This document shows positions 40,607 to 48,690 of a stretch of 64,000 nt of DNA, piece by piece. The stretch lies in the NCBI GenBank assembly GCA_026984795.1, contig JALSRK010000038.1:118789-182788 (forward strand), in the 5' to 3' direction. Origin of the DNA: Solibacteraceae bacterium. GTDB taxonomy: Bacteria; Acidobacteriota; Terriglobia; Bryobacterales; Bryobacteraceae. The notes under the pieces are model-generated. The model made no database searches. It had not been told where the DNA came from and saw nothing but the letters and a program-made list of their open reading frames with translations. The position numbers were made by a program, and so were the translations under genes. Every line of letters begins with the position of its first letter. Position 1 is the stretch's first letter.

Positions 40607-42217
40607 TCAACGGCGCCGAGGCGCCCGGCCGGCTTCCGGCTTCCTCACCCCGGTGAGCCGTACGACGATCTGTCCGCCCGCTTGCCCAACGGGCTCCCAG
40701 CGAAAGCCCTGGATCGCTTCCACGGAGTCCCGCTGGCCGGCAGCCAGTACGCAGCCGCCGGTCTGGATCTTCCGGGCGATTTCCCCGTTTTGATTCCGAA
40801 AACCGAAGTCCAGAAACCGGCGAACGAAACTGTGGTAGTGGACGGTCCCCGGGTAGAGCTCAGCCAGCACCCGCTGCTGGCGCAGGGCGGCGAAGTTGTT
40901 GCCGAAATGCAACGCGAAAGTGGGCAGCGAACAACGATAGACTCCGGTGACGGTGCAATCTTCGAACCGTCCCAGGATCGCTTCCAACTGCGCTTCCTCG
41001 GCGCGATGCCGGGCCCACTGGGAGAACTGCCCGGGCAGTCTCTGCGCCGCGTAGGCCAGACCGCCGGCGAGCAGAACCGAGAAGGCGGGCGCGAAAAGCC
41101 GCGGCCAAGGGGCAGGCCGGGGCCGGCTCAGGAGAGCCGCAGCCAGGATCCCGTTCAGCAATGCGGCGAGCATCATCGCCGGAAGGGCGTAGTGTGCCGC
41201 GTAGTGCTTGATGGTGAGCGCCACCGACAAGAACAGGCCGGCCAGGCCCGCGAGGAAGAACCGGAAGGCATAGCCGCGCGCACGGGTGGATTCGCCGCGC
41301 CGACGGACCCAGCCCGGCAGGGTGGCGAGAAAGAAGGCCGCCAGCAGCCACACCAGCGGCTCCTCGGCCCAGAGCCGGGCGGCGTTCCCGGCCAGAACGG
41401 CGAGACCCGGCAGGCCCACTTCGCCGGAGCCGTAGCGGCCCTGGCGCGCCAGCAGCGCCCACAGCCAACCGGCCACCCGGGGCAACTGCGCGTAGATCGG
41501 GATCAGGAAGACGCCGGCGGCGGCGGTCATTCCGGAGAGAAACCGGATCCTGGCCCGCCGGCTGTAGAAAGCCAAGCCGAGCAGCGCAACCGGTGCGAAG
41601 GTCACTTTGGTGACGATGCCGAAGCCCGTGGCGGCGCCGGCAAGCGCCGCCGTGCGGAGTTCGGCGTGTGTCCGGGCCGGCTCCGGCCGGGCGATCAGCG
41701 GAGCCAACAACCCCGCCAGAGCCAGGAACGCAATCATCAGCAACGGCTCGGGCGAGACCCGCGTCTGCGCGAGCAGGATCTGGCGGAACAGCAGGAAGGT
41801 CGCCTGGAAGACGAGGGCGGGCCGCAGCGAGCCCGTCGCTGAGCGGATCCGCCGTCCGGCCCAGTAGAGCAGGCCGAACAGCAACAGGTTCAGAACGAGG
41901 TTCACTGCGTGGAGGCAGGCTTCCGGCTGCCGCAGGACGGCGCGGTCCAGCGGCTCCCGGCTTCCGCTCAGGCTGCTGGCCAGCCATCGGGTGAAACAGA
42001 CGGCTGCGGTAAGTTCCTGAAGCGTGGTGCCGGGGTGGTCGGTATGGGCCGGAGCCTGGAACGTGAGCAGGTTCACTGCGTTGACGAGGTAGCAGTACTC
42101 CGGATCAAAATTGGGCGACCAATAGTAAGGGCCGTGGGCGCGCACCGCCGTCAGCCCCAGAGCCAGCACGGCCCCAGGCACGATCCAGAGAACCCAGTCC
42201 CTCGGCGCCCTCCCCAT
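40607..42217 (-). CDS. Polytopic membrane glycosyltransferase (GT39/PMT-like)
   Basis: 536 aa with about ten to twelve membrane helices. The first extracytoplasmic loop holds the acidic motif SPNFDPEYCYLVNAVNL followed by HTDHPGTTLQELTA, the layout of GT-C enzymes that use polyprenyl-phosphate sugars outside the membrane (PMT/ArnT-like). The last 130 residues form a soluble C-terminal domain. The lipid-linked donor and the acceptor are unknown. It follows the GT2 gene by 45 nt, and together they suggest envelope glycan or lipid-linked sugar assembly. Confidence 0.8.
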   Translation of the reverse strand: MGRAPRDWVLWIVPGAVLALGLTAVRAHGPYYWSPNFDPEYCYLVNAVNLLTFQAPAHTDHPGTTLQELTAAVCFTRWLASSLSGSREPLDRAVLRQPEACLHAVNLVLNLLLFGLLYWAGRRIRSATGSLRPALVFQATFLLFRQILLAQTRVSPEPLLMIAFLALAGLLAPLIARPEPARTHAELRTAALAGAATGFGIVTKVTFAPVALLGLAFYSRRARIRFLSGMTAAAGVFLIPIYAQLPRVAGWLWALLARQGRYGSGEVGLPGLAVLAGNAARLWAEEPLVWLLAAFFLATLPGWVRRRGESTRARGYAFRFFLAGLAGLFLSVALTIKHYAAHYALPAMMLAALLNGILAAALLSRPRPAPWPRLFAPAFSVLLAGGLAYAAQRLPGQFSQWARHRAEEAQLEAILGRFEDCTVTGVYRCSLPTFALHFGNNFAALRQQRVLAELYPGTVHYHSFVRRFLDFGFRNQNGEIARKIQTGGCVLAAGQRDSVEAIQGFRWEPVGQAGGQIVVRLTGVRKPEAGRAPRRR

Positions 42218-42262
42218 TTCAAAGCGCTCCGGCCGGGCGCGCCCCCCTCGCCGATTGTCTCC

Positions 42263-43606
42263 TCATGCTCCGGCTCCGCATTTGATCCGCGCCAGGCCCG
42301 CCAGGGTCATCCGCAGCAGCAGGAAACCGTGGCGAAAACGGTGAATGTTCGTGGTTCCGTAAGCTCGGGCGCGATACCTCACCGGCACGTCAACGGATCC
42401 CAGGGCCAGCACGGAGGCGCCGAACAGCAAGTCGAAGTCGCCGAATGGATCGAGCTCGCCGAAATCCCGCCGCCAGGCGGCGATGCGCCGGTAGTCGTGG
42501 CGGGCCAGCAGTTTCGTACCACAAAGGGAATCGCCGAAGCGGGCATCAAGCAGCCAGCTCAGCAGTTTCGCGAAGAAGATGTTGCCGAGGCGGTTGAGGA
42601 AGGGCATCGCGTTTCCTTCCATCGGGTAGACGAGGCGCGAACCATTGATGAAATCGCCCCGCCCCTCGCGCCAGGCGCGGTAGAAGCGCTGGAGCAGCTC
42701 CGGTGGCACGGTGAGATCGGCGTCGAGGATCGTGAGTAAAGGTTCCGAGGCGTGTTCGAAACCGAAACGCACCGCGTCGGCCTTGCCTTCACCCGGCTGG
42801 CGGAGGCTCCGGATGCGGTACGGGCCTTCCCGGTAACGGGCCGCCCGCTGGATCTCTTCCCAAGTGCCGTCCCTCGAGTGACCTTCAACGAAGAGGATCT
42901 CCACCGGGCAGCCGAGGTCCGGGAACCGGCGGAGCGCCTCTTCGATGCTGCCGCGCTCGTTGCGCGCTGGGATTACGCAGCTCAGCCCCGCCGGCGCACG
43001 CGCCATGACCGGGCGGAGGGCTACGACATCCACCAGGCCGAGCCACCGTATGAGGGGTACGAGCGGCAGAAAGCGATTGGCGAGATTACCCAGTCCCAGC
43101 AGCCGGAATGGGCAGTAGAGCCGCGGCTTGTGCCACACGACGGCGTAACCGCTCAGACGGGCGAGGTGATCCATGTCCGCCCGGGTCAGGAATGTGCCGG
43201 GAACTTCGCCTTGGCGGAGCCCGAGGCGGTTGGCCAGCCGGTAGAGCCATCGGAAATACGGGTTGTAGAGGACGATCAGGATTCGGGACGTGTGGCAGAG
43301 GCGGGGCTTCAGCCACTCGAGCCGCGCCTGGATATCGTACTCATGGTTGAAGGAGCCGTTGATCAGGACCGCGGTACGGCGCTCCGCCTCCTGGCTGAGG
43401 TCGGGGAAATCCTCAGGCTCATCCACCCGGCGGCGGGCGGGGCACTCGATGTTCTCGAGAAGCAGGCCGGTATCGTCCGGCCGCGGGAGCCACTGGATCA
43501 CCTGGTCATAGTACCGGGTGAGCCGGGAGAGCTCCCGGGCGATGAGGCGATTGGCATAGCGCTTCCAACCGGGAGGCCGTGGCGCCGCCGGCGAGGTGGA
43601 CTCCAC
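42263..43606 (-). CDS. Two-domain protein: degenerate methyltransferase-like N-part and family 2 glycosyltransferase
   Basis: 447 aa from GTG 43606. Residues about 60-200 resemble the later part of a SAM methyltransferase (RRTAVLINGSFNHEYDIQARL, RILIVLYNPYFRWLYRLANR, FLTRADMDHLARLSGYAV), but no glycine-rich SAM motif is evident. From about 205 a GT2 domain follows with LSCVIPARNERGSIEEALRR, LFVEGHSRDGTWEEIQRA and the DxD site ILDADLTVPPELLQRFYRA. It probably moves a sugar from a nucleotide or makes polyprenyl-phosphate sugar for the GT39-like protein encoded next. The -10-like TAGTAT lies 6 nt before the GTG. Confidence 0.82.
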   Translation of the reverse strand: MESTSPAAPRPPGWKRYANRLIARELSRLTRYYDQVIQWLPRPDDTGLLLENIECPARRRVDEPEDFPDLSQEAERRTAVLINGSFNHEYDIQARLEWLKPRLCHTSRILIVLYNPYFRWLYRLANRLGLRQGEVPGTFLTRADMDHLARLSGYAVVWHKPRLYCPFRLLGLGNLANRFLPLVPLIRWLGLVDVVALRPVMARAPAGLSCVIPARNERGSIEEALRRFPDLGCPVEILFVEGHSRDGTWEEIQRAARYREGPYRIRSLRQPGEGKADAVRFGFEHASEPLLTILDADLTVPPELLQRFYRAWREGRGDFINGSRLVYPMEGNAMPFLNRLGNIFFAKLLSWLLDARFGDSLCGTKLLARHDYRRIAAWRRDFGELDPFGDFDLLFGASVLALGSVDVPVRYRARAYGTTNIHRFRHGFLLLRMTLAGLARIKCGAGA

Positions 43607-43610
43607 CCCG

Positions 43611-43620
43611 CTATACTAGC
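43611..43620. promoter_or_regulatory. Shared symmetrical -10 element between GT2 and HAD genes
   Basis: The 11-bp palindrome GCTATACTAGC (43610-43620) gives TATACT on the plus strand (12 nt before the HAD ATG) and TAGTAT on the minus strand (6 nt before the GT2 GTG). One element could serve both divergent genes, each with almost no leader. Confidence 0.45.
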
Positions 43621-43629
43621 AACACAGCC

Positions 43630-44331
43630 ATGGCTTCCCGCCGTTCGGAGCCCGCTCCCGCGCTGGTTCTCTTCGATATCGACGGCACCCTGCTGCGCCG
43701 CTCCGGTCCGCATCACCGGCGGGCCCTCGAGGATGCCGTCCGATGGGCGACGGGACGCGAAGTTTCCACCGATGGGATGGCGCTGCAGGGCATGCTGGAT
43801 CCCGACATTCTCACGTCTCTGATGCTCGAGGCCGGGCTCGCCGGTACCGAGGTGCGGCGCTTGTTGCCGCAGGTGATGACGAAGGCGCAGAGCCTCTATG
43901 TGCGGCGGTGTCCGGATTTGCGCGCCAAGGTCTGCCCTGGAGCCCGGGCTGTGCTGGCCAGATTGAAGCGCGCCCGCATACCCGCCGGGCTGGTGACCGG
44001 AAACCTGCGGCGCATCGGCTGGACCAAAATGAGGCGGGCGGGGCTGCGGGACTATTTGCGTTTCGGCGCTTTCGCAGGCGAGGCCCCCACGCGCGCGGCG
44101 CTGGTTCGCCTGGCCCTGTCCCGCGCCCGCCGGGAAGGCTGGATCCGGCCGGATTCCCTGGCGACGCTGATCGGCGACCATCCGAACGACATTCAGGCGG
44201 CGAAGGCCAACGGCATTCAAGCCGTCGCCGTGGCCACAGGGCTGAGCCCGGCGGCGGAGCTGGATCACTGCCGGCCGGACGTGTTGCTCGGCGATCTGCG
44301 AGAGTTGCGCCTGGCGATGCTGCTTCCCTAG
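43630..44331 (+). CDS. HAD-superfamily phosphatase (phosphoglycolate-phosphatase-like)
   Basis: 233 aa from ATG 43630. Motif I is VLFDIDGTLLRRSG with the nucleophile and acid Asp pair. Motif II lies in IPAGLVTGNLRRIGW, and motif IV in ATLIGDHPNDIQAAKANGI. A helical cap domain sits between motifs I and II, as in Gph/PGMB-type enzymes. It hydrolyses a small phosphate ester in the cytosol; the substrate is undetermined. There is no Shine-Dalgarno; a -10 box lies close to the start. Confidence 0.88.
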   Translation: MASRRSEPAPALVLFDIDGTLLRRSGPHHRRALEDAVRWATGREVSTDGMALQGMLDPDILTSLMLEAGLAGTEVRRLLPQVMTKAQSLYVRRCPDLRAKVCPGARAVLARLKRARIPAGLVTGNLRRIGWTKMRRAGLRDYLRFGAFAGEAPTRAALVRLALSRARREGWIRPDSLATLIGDHPNDIQAAKANGIQAVAVATGLSPAAELDHCRPDVLLGDLRELRLAMLLP

Positions 44332-44552
44332 GGGATTCCCGGACCGCCTTTTGCAGTTGACTCCGGCTCCCCCGTATGGGACCATGGGCTGAGAGCAGAA
44401 GCAGCAGGTCGGCATCCCTTTGTGTCCCTCCGCGGTAAGATTCCCGGGCATGTGTATTGATCCCCTACTGTTTCTCTAGTCCGGCATCAGGCCCTGGCGT
44501 GCCGGGCGGCCGCTCCATCGGCGGGCTTAGAGCCAGGCGAAAGGAAGTACAT

Positions 44553-44981
44553 ATGGCAACAGCAAAATCCGGCGATACGGTCGCCGTCAACTACACTGGC
44601 AAGCTCGACGACGGTACGGTCTTCGACACCTCGAGCGGGCGCGAACCACTGGAATTCAAGATCGGCTCCGGGCAGGTCATCCCGGGATTCGAGGAAGCGG
44701 TCATCGGCATGAGCCCCGGTGAGACGAAAACGGCGTCGCTGGCGCCGGAGCAGGCCTACGGCGCCCGCCACGAGGAACTGGTGATCACCCTGGGACGCGA
44801 CCAGGTGCCGGAGGGTATGCCGATCACGGTCGGCCAGCGCCTTTCACTGCGCTCGCCCGACAACCGTGAATTGCCGGTGGTCGTTACCGAAGTTGCCGAG
44901 GATTCCATCACTCTCGACGCAAACCATCCGCTCGCCGGCAAGACTTTGCATTTCGACATCGAACTCGTCGCCATCCGCTGA
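44553..44981 (+). CDS. FKBP-type peptidyl-prolyl isomerase (SlyD-like)
   Basis: 142 aa from ATG 44553, preceded by AAAGGAAG. The FKBP half-barrel is seen in SGDTVAVNYTGKLDDGTVFD and PLEFKIGSGQVIPGFEEAVI, with MSPGETKTASLAPEQAYGAR leading into an insert-in-flap domain (LVITLGRDQVPEGMPITVGQ) and the closing LAGKTLHFDIELV. This is the SlyD arrangement without its metal-binding tail. It speeds prolyl isomerisation and acts as a chaperone in the cytosol. The 44332-44552 gap holds TTGACT (around 44357) but no clear promoter pair. Confidence 0.94.
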   Translation: MATAKSGDTVAVNYTGKLDDGTVFDTSSGREPLEFKIGSGQVIPGFEEAVIGMSPGETKTASLAPEQAYGARHEELVITLGRDQVPEGMPITVGQRLSLRSPDNRELPVVVTEVAEDSITLDANHPLAGKTLHFDIELVAIR

Positions 44982-45065
44982 ACTCTGTCCCGAACGGAGG
45001 CGTCTCGCCGGCATCGGGGGAGGACGTCCCAGCGGCGGTTTCCGCGGGCAGACGGACAGATTGCG

Positions 45066-46931
45066 CTAAGGCTTCAGCCGGCGGCGGAACCACTCGACCG
45101 CCAGCCGCGCGGCCCGACGGCGGTTTTCCCGCCGGAGGAGCCGGTGGCCCTCGCCTTCAAAGACCACCAGCTTCGATTCGATGCCGGCCTTCTCGAGCCG
45201 TGCCGCGATCTTCTCGGCCTCTTCCACGGGCACGATGGGATCGTTGCGCCCATGGAGCAAAAGAAGGGGCGTGCGGACATGCTCGAGACGATGGATCGGC
45301 GACAACGCCCGCAACATGTCCCGCTGGCGTACCGGATTGCCGTACTCGGCCTCCAACAGCGGCGCCAGCCAGGGGGCGGCCGTCTCGAGGAGCGCTTCCA
45401 GATCCGCGAATCCCCCGATCAGCACACCGGCGGCGAACAGCTTCGGGCGGCTGGTGAGAGCGGCCAGCGCCAGGTAGCCGCCGTACCCCCACCCGAGGAT
45501 CCCGAGCCGCCCTGATGCGGCCCGCCCGGAGGCCGCCAGCCACTCCGCACAAGCCTGGACGTCGCGGATGGCATTCAAGCGCTGAGGGCCATCGTCGAGA
45601 TCGGCAAAATTCCGGCCGCGGCCGCCGGAACCGCGGACGTTCGGCGCAAATACTGAGATCCCGCTCTGGACGATCGCCTGAATGAGCGGCTGGAACGCCG
45701 GCCGGGCCTCTCCCTCGAGCCCGTCGTGCACCGAGACGACCATCGGGGAGGGGGCGGGGCCGCGGGCCTGGTAGAGCCAGCCGTCCAGTTCGACGCCGTC
45801 GTGGGATCGGAACCGCGCCAAGCGGGGACGGACCAGCTTTCCCAGATCCAATCCGCCGTGGGGGACGTTCGTCAACCGGCGGACCTTCCCCGCCGTCCGG
45901 TCGATCAGCCAGACGTCCGGCGGCATGGCCGGGCCGCTCGCCGAAACCGCGATCTTCCGGCCGTTGTTCGTGACACTCAACCCGTGCACTACTTCCCCCG
46001 GAATATCCGGGCCCGGCGCCAGCCGCCCGGTGGCCAGGTCCACCAGGCTCAACCGGCTGCGCCCCGCTGCGTTCCAGAGCAGTGCCGCCCAGCGGCCGCC
46101 TGCAGCGGCCACCAGACGTTCCAGATCCGCATCGGCTCGCTGCGCCAATATCTCGATGGGTCCCGGCTTCGCCGCGCTTCCTTCAAGCCGGACGCGCGCC
46201 AACGCCGGCCGGTCGCTTTGCGCATCCGTCACCAGGTAAACAGATTCCCCGCCCGGGCCGAACACAGCGTCTCGGGAACAAGCCTTTCCGCGGTGAGGAG
46301 TGAGCAGCGTCTCTCTGGCGCTGCGGGTACGGCGCAAGTAGACTTGCCAGCCGTGCGTTGGGTCGAACCGCTGAACGAGGAGGCGGCGGCGGTCCGAACT
46401 GATAGCGGTCAGCCGCACAGGGCCGCCTGCCGGGAAGCGGGAGCGAACGGCGTTGGCCCGCGGTGCGTAAAGGCCGAGAAGCAGCTTCCCGCCGCGCCGT
46501 GCGGCCCCGAACCCGATCCAGGTCCCGTCGGGACTCCAAGCGCCCAGCCAGCTCCACCCGTCTGCTGGAGCCGTGAATCTCCGGCCGGCTTTGCCATCCG
46601 GCCGGACCACGTAGAGCCCCCGGGTGCTGCCCCCTGCCGACAAGGCCGCATAGGCCAGCCACTTCCCGTCAGGAGACCAGCGCACCGTGCAGACCGGCTC
46701 AGCGCCGTGGGTGACCTGGGCCGGCCACCCGCCGGCTACAGGAACGGTCCAGACCTGCGGAATCCCCGAGACGTCGGAAACGAAAGCCACTGCGGCGCCC
46801 TCGGGAGACAGCGTCGGGGCCAGCGCCGCTCCGGCGGCCACCGGGAAGATCTCGGCCGCCGGAGCCGGGCGGGCAAGCGGCACGGCGAGCGACCACGCCA
46901 GCGCGATGACCACCGCACGCATCCCCTTCAT
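45066..46931 (-). CDS. S9-family peptidase-like protein with nucleophile Ser replaced by Gly
   Basis: 621 aa. The signal peptide (about 1-25) is followed by a WD40-like beta-propeller (about 30-350: LSPEGAAVAFVSDVSG, VRWSPDGKWLAYA, AWSPDGTWIGFG) and an alpha/beta-hydrolase domain from about 370. This is the acylaminoacyl-peptidase/DPP-IV layout. The nucleophile elbow, normally GWSYGG, reads G480-W-G482-Y-G-G, and the codon for 482 is GGG. The other triad members remain: Asp564 in GRNDPIVP and His596 in EGEGHR. As written it should have no serine peptidase activity; a binding role or another chemistry is possible. M4 (46922) is an alternative start with AAGGGG close by. Confidence 0.88.
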   Translation of the reverse strand: MKGMRAVVIALAWSLAVPLARPAPAAEIFPVAAGAALAPTLSPEGAAVAFVSDVSGIPQVWTVPVAGGWPAQVTHGAEPVCTVRWSPDGKWLAYAALSAGGSTRGLYVVRPDGKAGRRFTAPADGWSWLGAWSPDGTWIGFGAARRGGKLLLGLYAPRANAVRSRFPAGGPVRLTAISSDRRRLLVQRFDPTHGWQVYLRRTRSARETLLTPHRGKACSRDAVFGPGGESVYLVTDAQSDRPALARVRLEGSAAKPGPIEILAQRADADLERLVAAAGGRWAALLWNAAGRSRLSLVDLATGRLAPGPDIPGEVVHGLSVTNNGRKIAVSASGPAMPPDVWLIDRTAGKVRRLTNVPHGGLDLGKLVRPRLARFRSHDGVELDGWLYQARGPAPSPMVVSVHDGLEGEARPAFQPLIQAIVQSGISVFAPNVRGSGGRGRNFADLDDGPQRLNAIRDVQACAEWLAASGRAASGRLGILGWGYGGYLALAALTSRPKLFAAGVLIGGFADLEALLETAAPWLAPLLEAEYGNPVRQRDMLRALSPIHRLEHVRTPLLLLHGRNDPIVPVEEAEKIAARLEKAGIESKLVVFEGEGHRLLRRENRRRAARLAVEWFRRRLKP

Positions 46932-46967
46932 TGTCCATTTGCGAACGGTTGAGCCGCTAGTGCGGAA

Positions 46968-47030
46968 TGAGAGACGCCGGCCGGAAGCGCCGGCCCCGCC
47001 GGCTGGTGCGGAGCCGGCCGCCGCCTCTCA
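46968..47030 (-). terminator. Long imperfect hairpin after the SET-domain gene
   Basis: Arms 46968-46984 and 47014-47030 pair over 17 bp with two mismatches, and the second arm includes the SET stop codon. No T-run follows on the minus strand, so this is a possible Rho-independent-like or mRNA-stabilising hairpin between the SET and S9 genes. Confidence 0.35.
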
Positions 47031-47546
47031 CTTGACGTTGATCGTCCCGCGGCAGTTCGGAGCCCCGCAGGAACAGGGAACCTCTTCGGCGTCGGCGTCG
47101 AAGTTGTAGTCCACGGTGAGTTCTTCGCCCGGTTCAATGACCCGTTTGCTCATGTACAGGATGTGTCCCCTTACGATCCAGGCATAGAGGTTCGGGTTGC
47201 AACTGTGGTTGATGAACTCGGCCCCGCTGCCGCCCACCGCGCCGTCGATCGTCCAGTACTTGTCCAGGGTGAACAGATAATTCAGCGGGGCTTCCGCCCG
47301 GCGTTTCGTCTCCCGGCGGCTGATCTTCTCCCCGGTGTACTCGATCACCTTCCGGCGGGCCGGAATTCGCTCGGCGGCGAAGACGCCCCAGCGGTGGATC
47401 TTGGAGCGGCCGAGCCGGAGCTTGAAACAACAGTACCGGGGATCGAGCCGCGGTTGCGGCCCTTTCCAGTTCTCGTCTCGCCTCTGGGCAACCGATGACC
47501 GGCTCGGATAGCGGGGCGCAGTGGATGCCCGTGTTCTCTTCGCCAT
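47028..47546 (-). CDS. SET-domain protein-lysine methyltransferase
   Basis: 172 aa, a stand-alone SET domain. The SAM-binding start SKIHRWGVFAAERIPARRKV and IEYTGEKIS are present, then the pseudoknot motif EFINHSCNPNLYAW and the catalytic tyrosine in EELTVDYNF. A post-SET zinc cluster closes the protein: CSCGAPNCRGTINVK, the CxC...C pattern seen in eukaryotic histone methyltransferases. Bacterial relatives are known in chlamydiae, legionellae and some environmental genomes; the target protein here is unknown. The start codon overlaps a perfect 16-bp palindrome (47545-47560). Confidence 0.93.
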   Translation of the reverse strand: MAKRTRASTAPRYPSRSSVAQRRDENWKGPQPRLDPRYCCFKLRLGRSKIHRWGVFAAERIPARRKVIEYTGEKISRRETKRRAEAPLNYLFTLDKYWTIDGAVGGSGAEFINHSCNPNLYAWIVRGHILYMSKRVIEPGEELTVDYNFDADAEEVPCSCGAPNCRGTINVK

Positions 47547-47560
47547 TGCTGCGCAGCAAT
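47545..47560. promoter_or_regulatory. Perfect 16-bp palindrome at the SET-gene start codon
   Basis: ATTGCTGCGCAGCAAT is its own reverse complement and includes the first two bases of the SET start codon. It could be an operator blocking transcription or a hairpin hiding the start. No Shine-Dalgarno is visible. Confidence 0.5.
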
Positions 47561-47648
47561 TCTATCTTGATGGGAATCCAGATGCGGGGCCGTCACCCGC
47601 CGTGCGGGCAGGGCCGCGGCATCCCATTCAACCGTCGCCCGATCCCGC

Positions 47649-48110
47649 CTACCGCCTCAGCGACCCTTTCGGGATGTGCGGGTTGCAGATGGGCCAAGGG
47701 GAGTACGCCAGCGTGTGGTCCCGGCGGTCTACGTACAGCCAGACCTCCTCGTCGCCGAACTTGAGGGTCTGGATGATCCCTTCCTCGCAGGAATGCGTCC
47801 GCGCGACCTCCACCTTTCCCACCGCCGCATGTCCGGATTGCGGGCCCCAGTCTTCCATGAACTTCTCGAAACTGTAGTCCCGGCACGGGTTCTCCTCCGT
47901 GCAGCCCCACAGGGCGTACGCCGCCTTGTAGTCGTGCTTTTCTAACAGTTGGAGAAAAGTCTGGATCTGCTTCTTTTCCCGGTAGTCCCGGAACTGGAAG
48001 TAGAGTACGCTTCCCACTACGAGCGCGAGGATCACCGCGAGGGCGATACGTTTGAGGATTGCCTCGCGCCGCGCTTCCTTGACGCCGTACGTTTCCAGAA
48101 ACCCGGACAT
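47649..48110 (-). CDS. Single-pass membrane protein, unknown function
   Basis: 153 aa. A basic N-terminus precedes one membrane helix (about 22-42: RIALAVILALVVGSVLYFQF), with about 110 residues outside. The external part has four cysteines (CTEENPC, SCEEG, PICNP) and reads YKAAYALWGC...YSFEKFMEDWGP...EVWLYVDRRDHTLAYSPWPIC, which is reminiscent of NTF2-like or DUF4878-type folds; I do not assign one. GGGAGG before ATG is a strong ribosome site. It lies 22 nt after ompH and should be co-transcribed. Confidence 0.8.
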   Translation of the reverse strand: MSGFLETYGVKEARREAILKRIALAVILALVVGSVLYFQFRDYREKKQIQTFLQLLEKHDYKAAYALWGCTEENPCRDYSFEKFMEDWGPQSGHAAVGKVEVARTHSCEEGIIQTLKFGDEEVWLYVDRRDHTLAYSPWPICNPHIPKGSLRR

Positions 48111-48132
48111 GGCAAACCTCCCGCGTTCGCCG

Positions 48133-48654
48133 TCACTGGACCGGGTAGGCCTTGTCGTACGCTGCGGTGGCTTCTTTCGTCAGGTCCAGCGCCGGCTTGG
48201 CATAGACGATGTTGGAGACATCGATGACGATGTCGATGTTCTTCTCCTGGGCCAGCTTCTGGATTACCTGCTGCATCTGACGGCCGACCCGGGTGAGGAT
48301 CTCGTTGCGCCGGTACTCGAGATCCGCCTGCAAGTCTTCGGTCTTGCGTTGCAGATCCCGCTGTTTCCTCTGCCCCTGGATCCGCAGGTCCTGTTCGGCC
48401 TGGGGCGTCAGTTTGCCGGCCATCTTCTGGAGCTGGTCCTGGATGTCCTGCAATTCCTTCTGGAGCTTCTGAATCTCCTCCTGCCGGGGCCGGAACTCGT
48501 TCTGCATGTCGGTCTGCGCCTTTTGCACTTCCGCGGTGCCCAGGATCGCTGCCTGCAAGTTCACCACGGCGACATTCGTCTGCGCGCCCAGCGGCAGAGA
48601 GGCCAACGCCAACACGGACAGGATCATCCCATGGAAATGGTTGATTCTCAACAT
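48133..48654 (-). CDS. OmpH/Skp-family periplasmic chaperone
   Basis: 173 aa. A signal peptide (about 1-24, ending LPLGAQ) is followed by NVAVVNLQAAILGTAEVQKA, the Skp body-domain strand. A long coiled coil of about 95 residues rich in Gln, Lys, Glu and Leu (tentacles) follows, and the closing strand KNIDIVIDVSNIVYAKPALDLT. Skp trimers hold unfolded outer-membrane proteins in the periplasm, which suits a genome rich in Oar-type receptors. AGAGGAG precedes the ATG. Confidence 0.9.
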   Translation of the reverse strand: MLRINHFHGMILSVLALASLPLGAQTNVAVVNLQAAILGTAEVQKAQTDMQNEFRPRQEEIQKLQKELQDIQDQLQKMAGKLTPQAEQDLRIQGQRKQRDLQRKTEDLQADLEYRRNEILTRVGRQMQQVIQKLAQEKNIDIVIDVSNIVYAKPALDLTKEATAAYDKAYPVQ

Positions 48655-48690
48655 GAAAACTCGACTCCTCTAGGTGCTAATCTCACTCTA

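Noticed and set aside
39737..41842. 701-codon plus-strand frame across the macrodomain and GT39-like genes
   Set aside because: It crosses several real minus-strand genes, with Gln/Arg/Gly-rich composition and no motif.
46968..47030. Hairpin after the SET gene as a strong intrinsic terminator
   Set aside because: The stem is long but no T-run follows on either strand, so it is listed only as a low-confidence hairpin.
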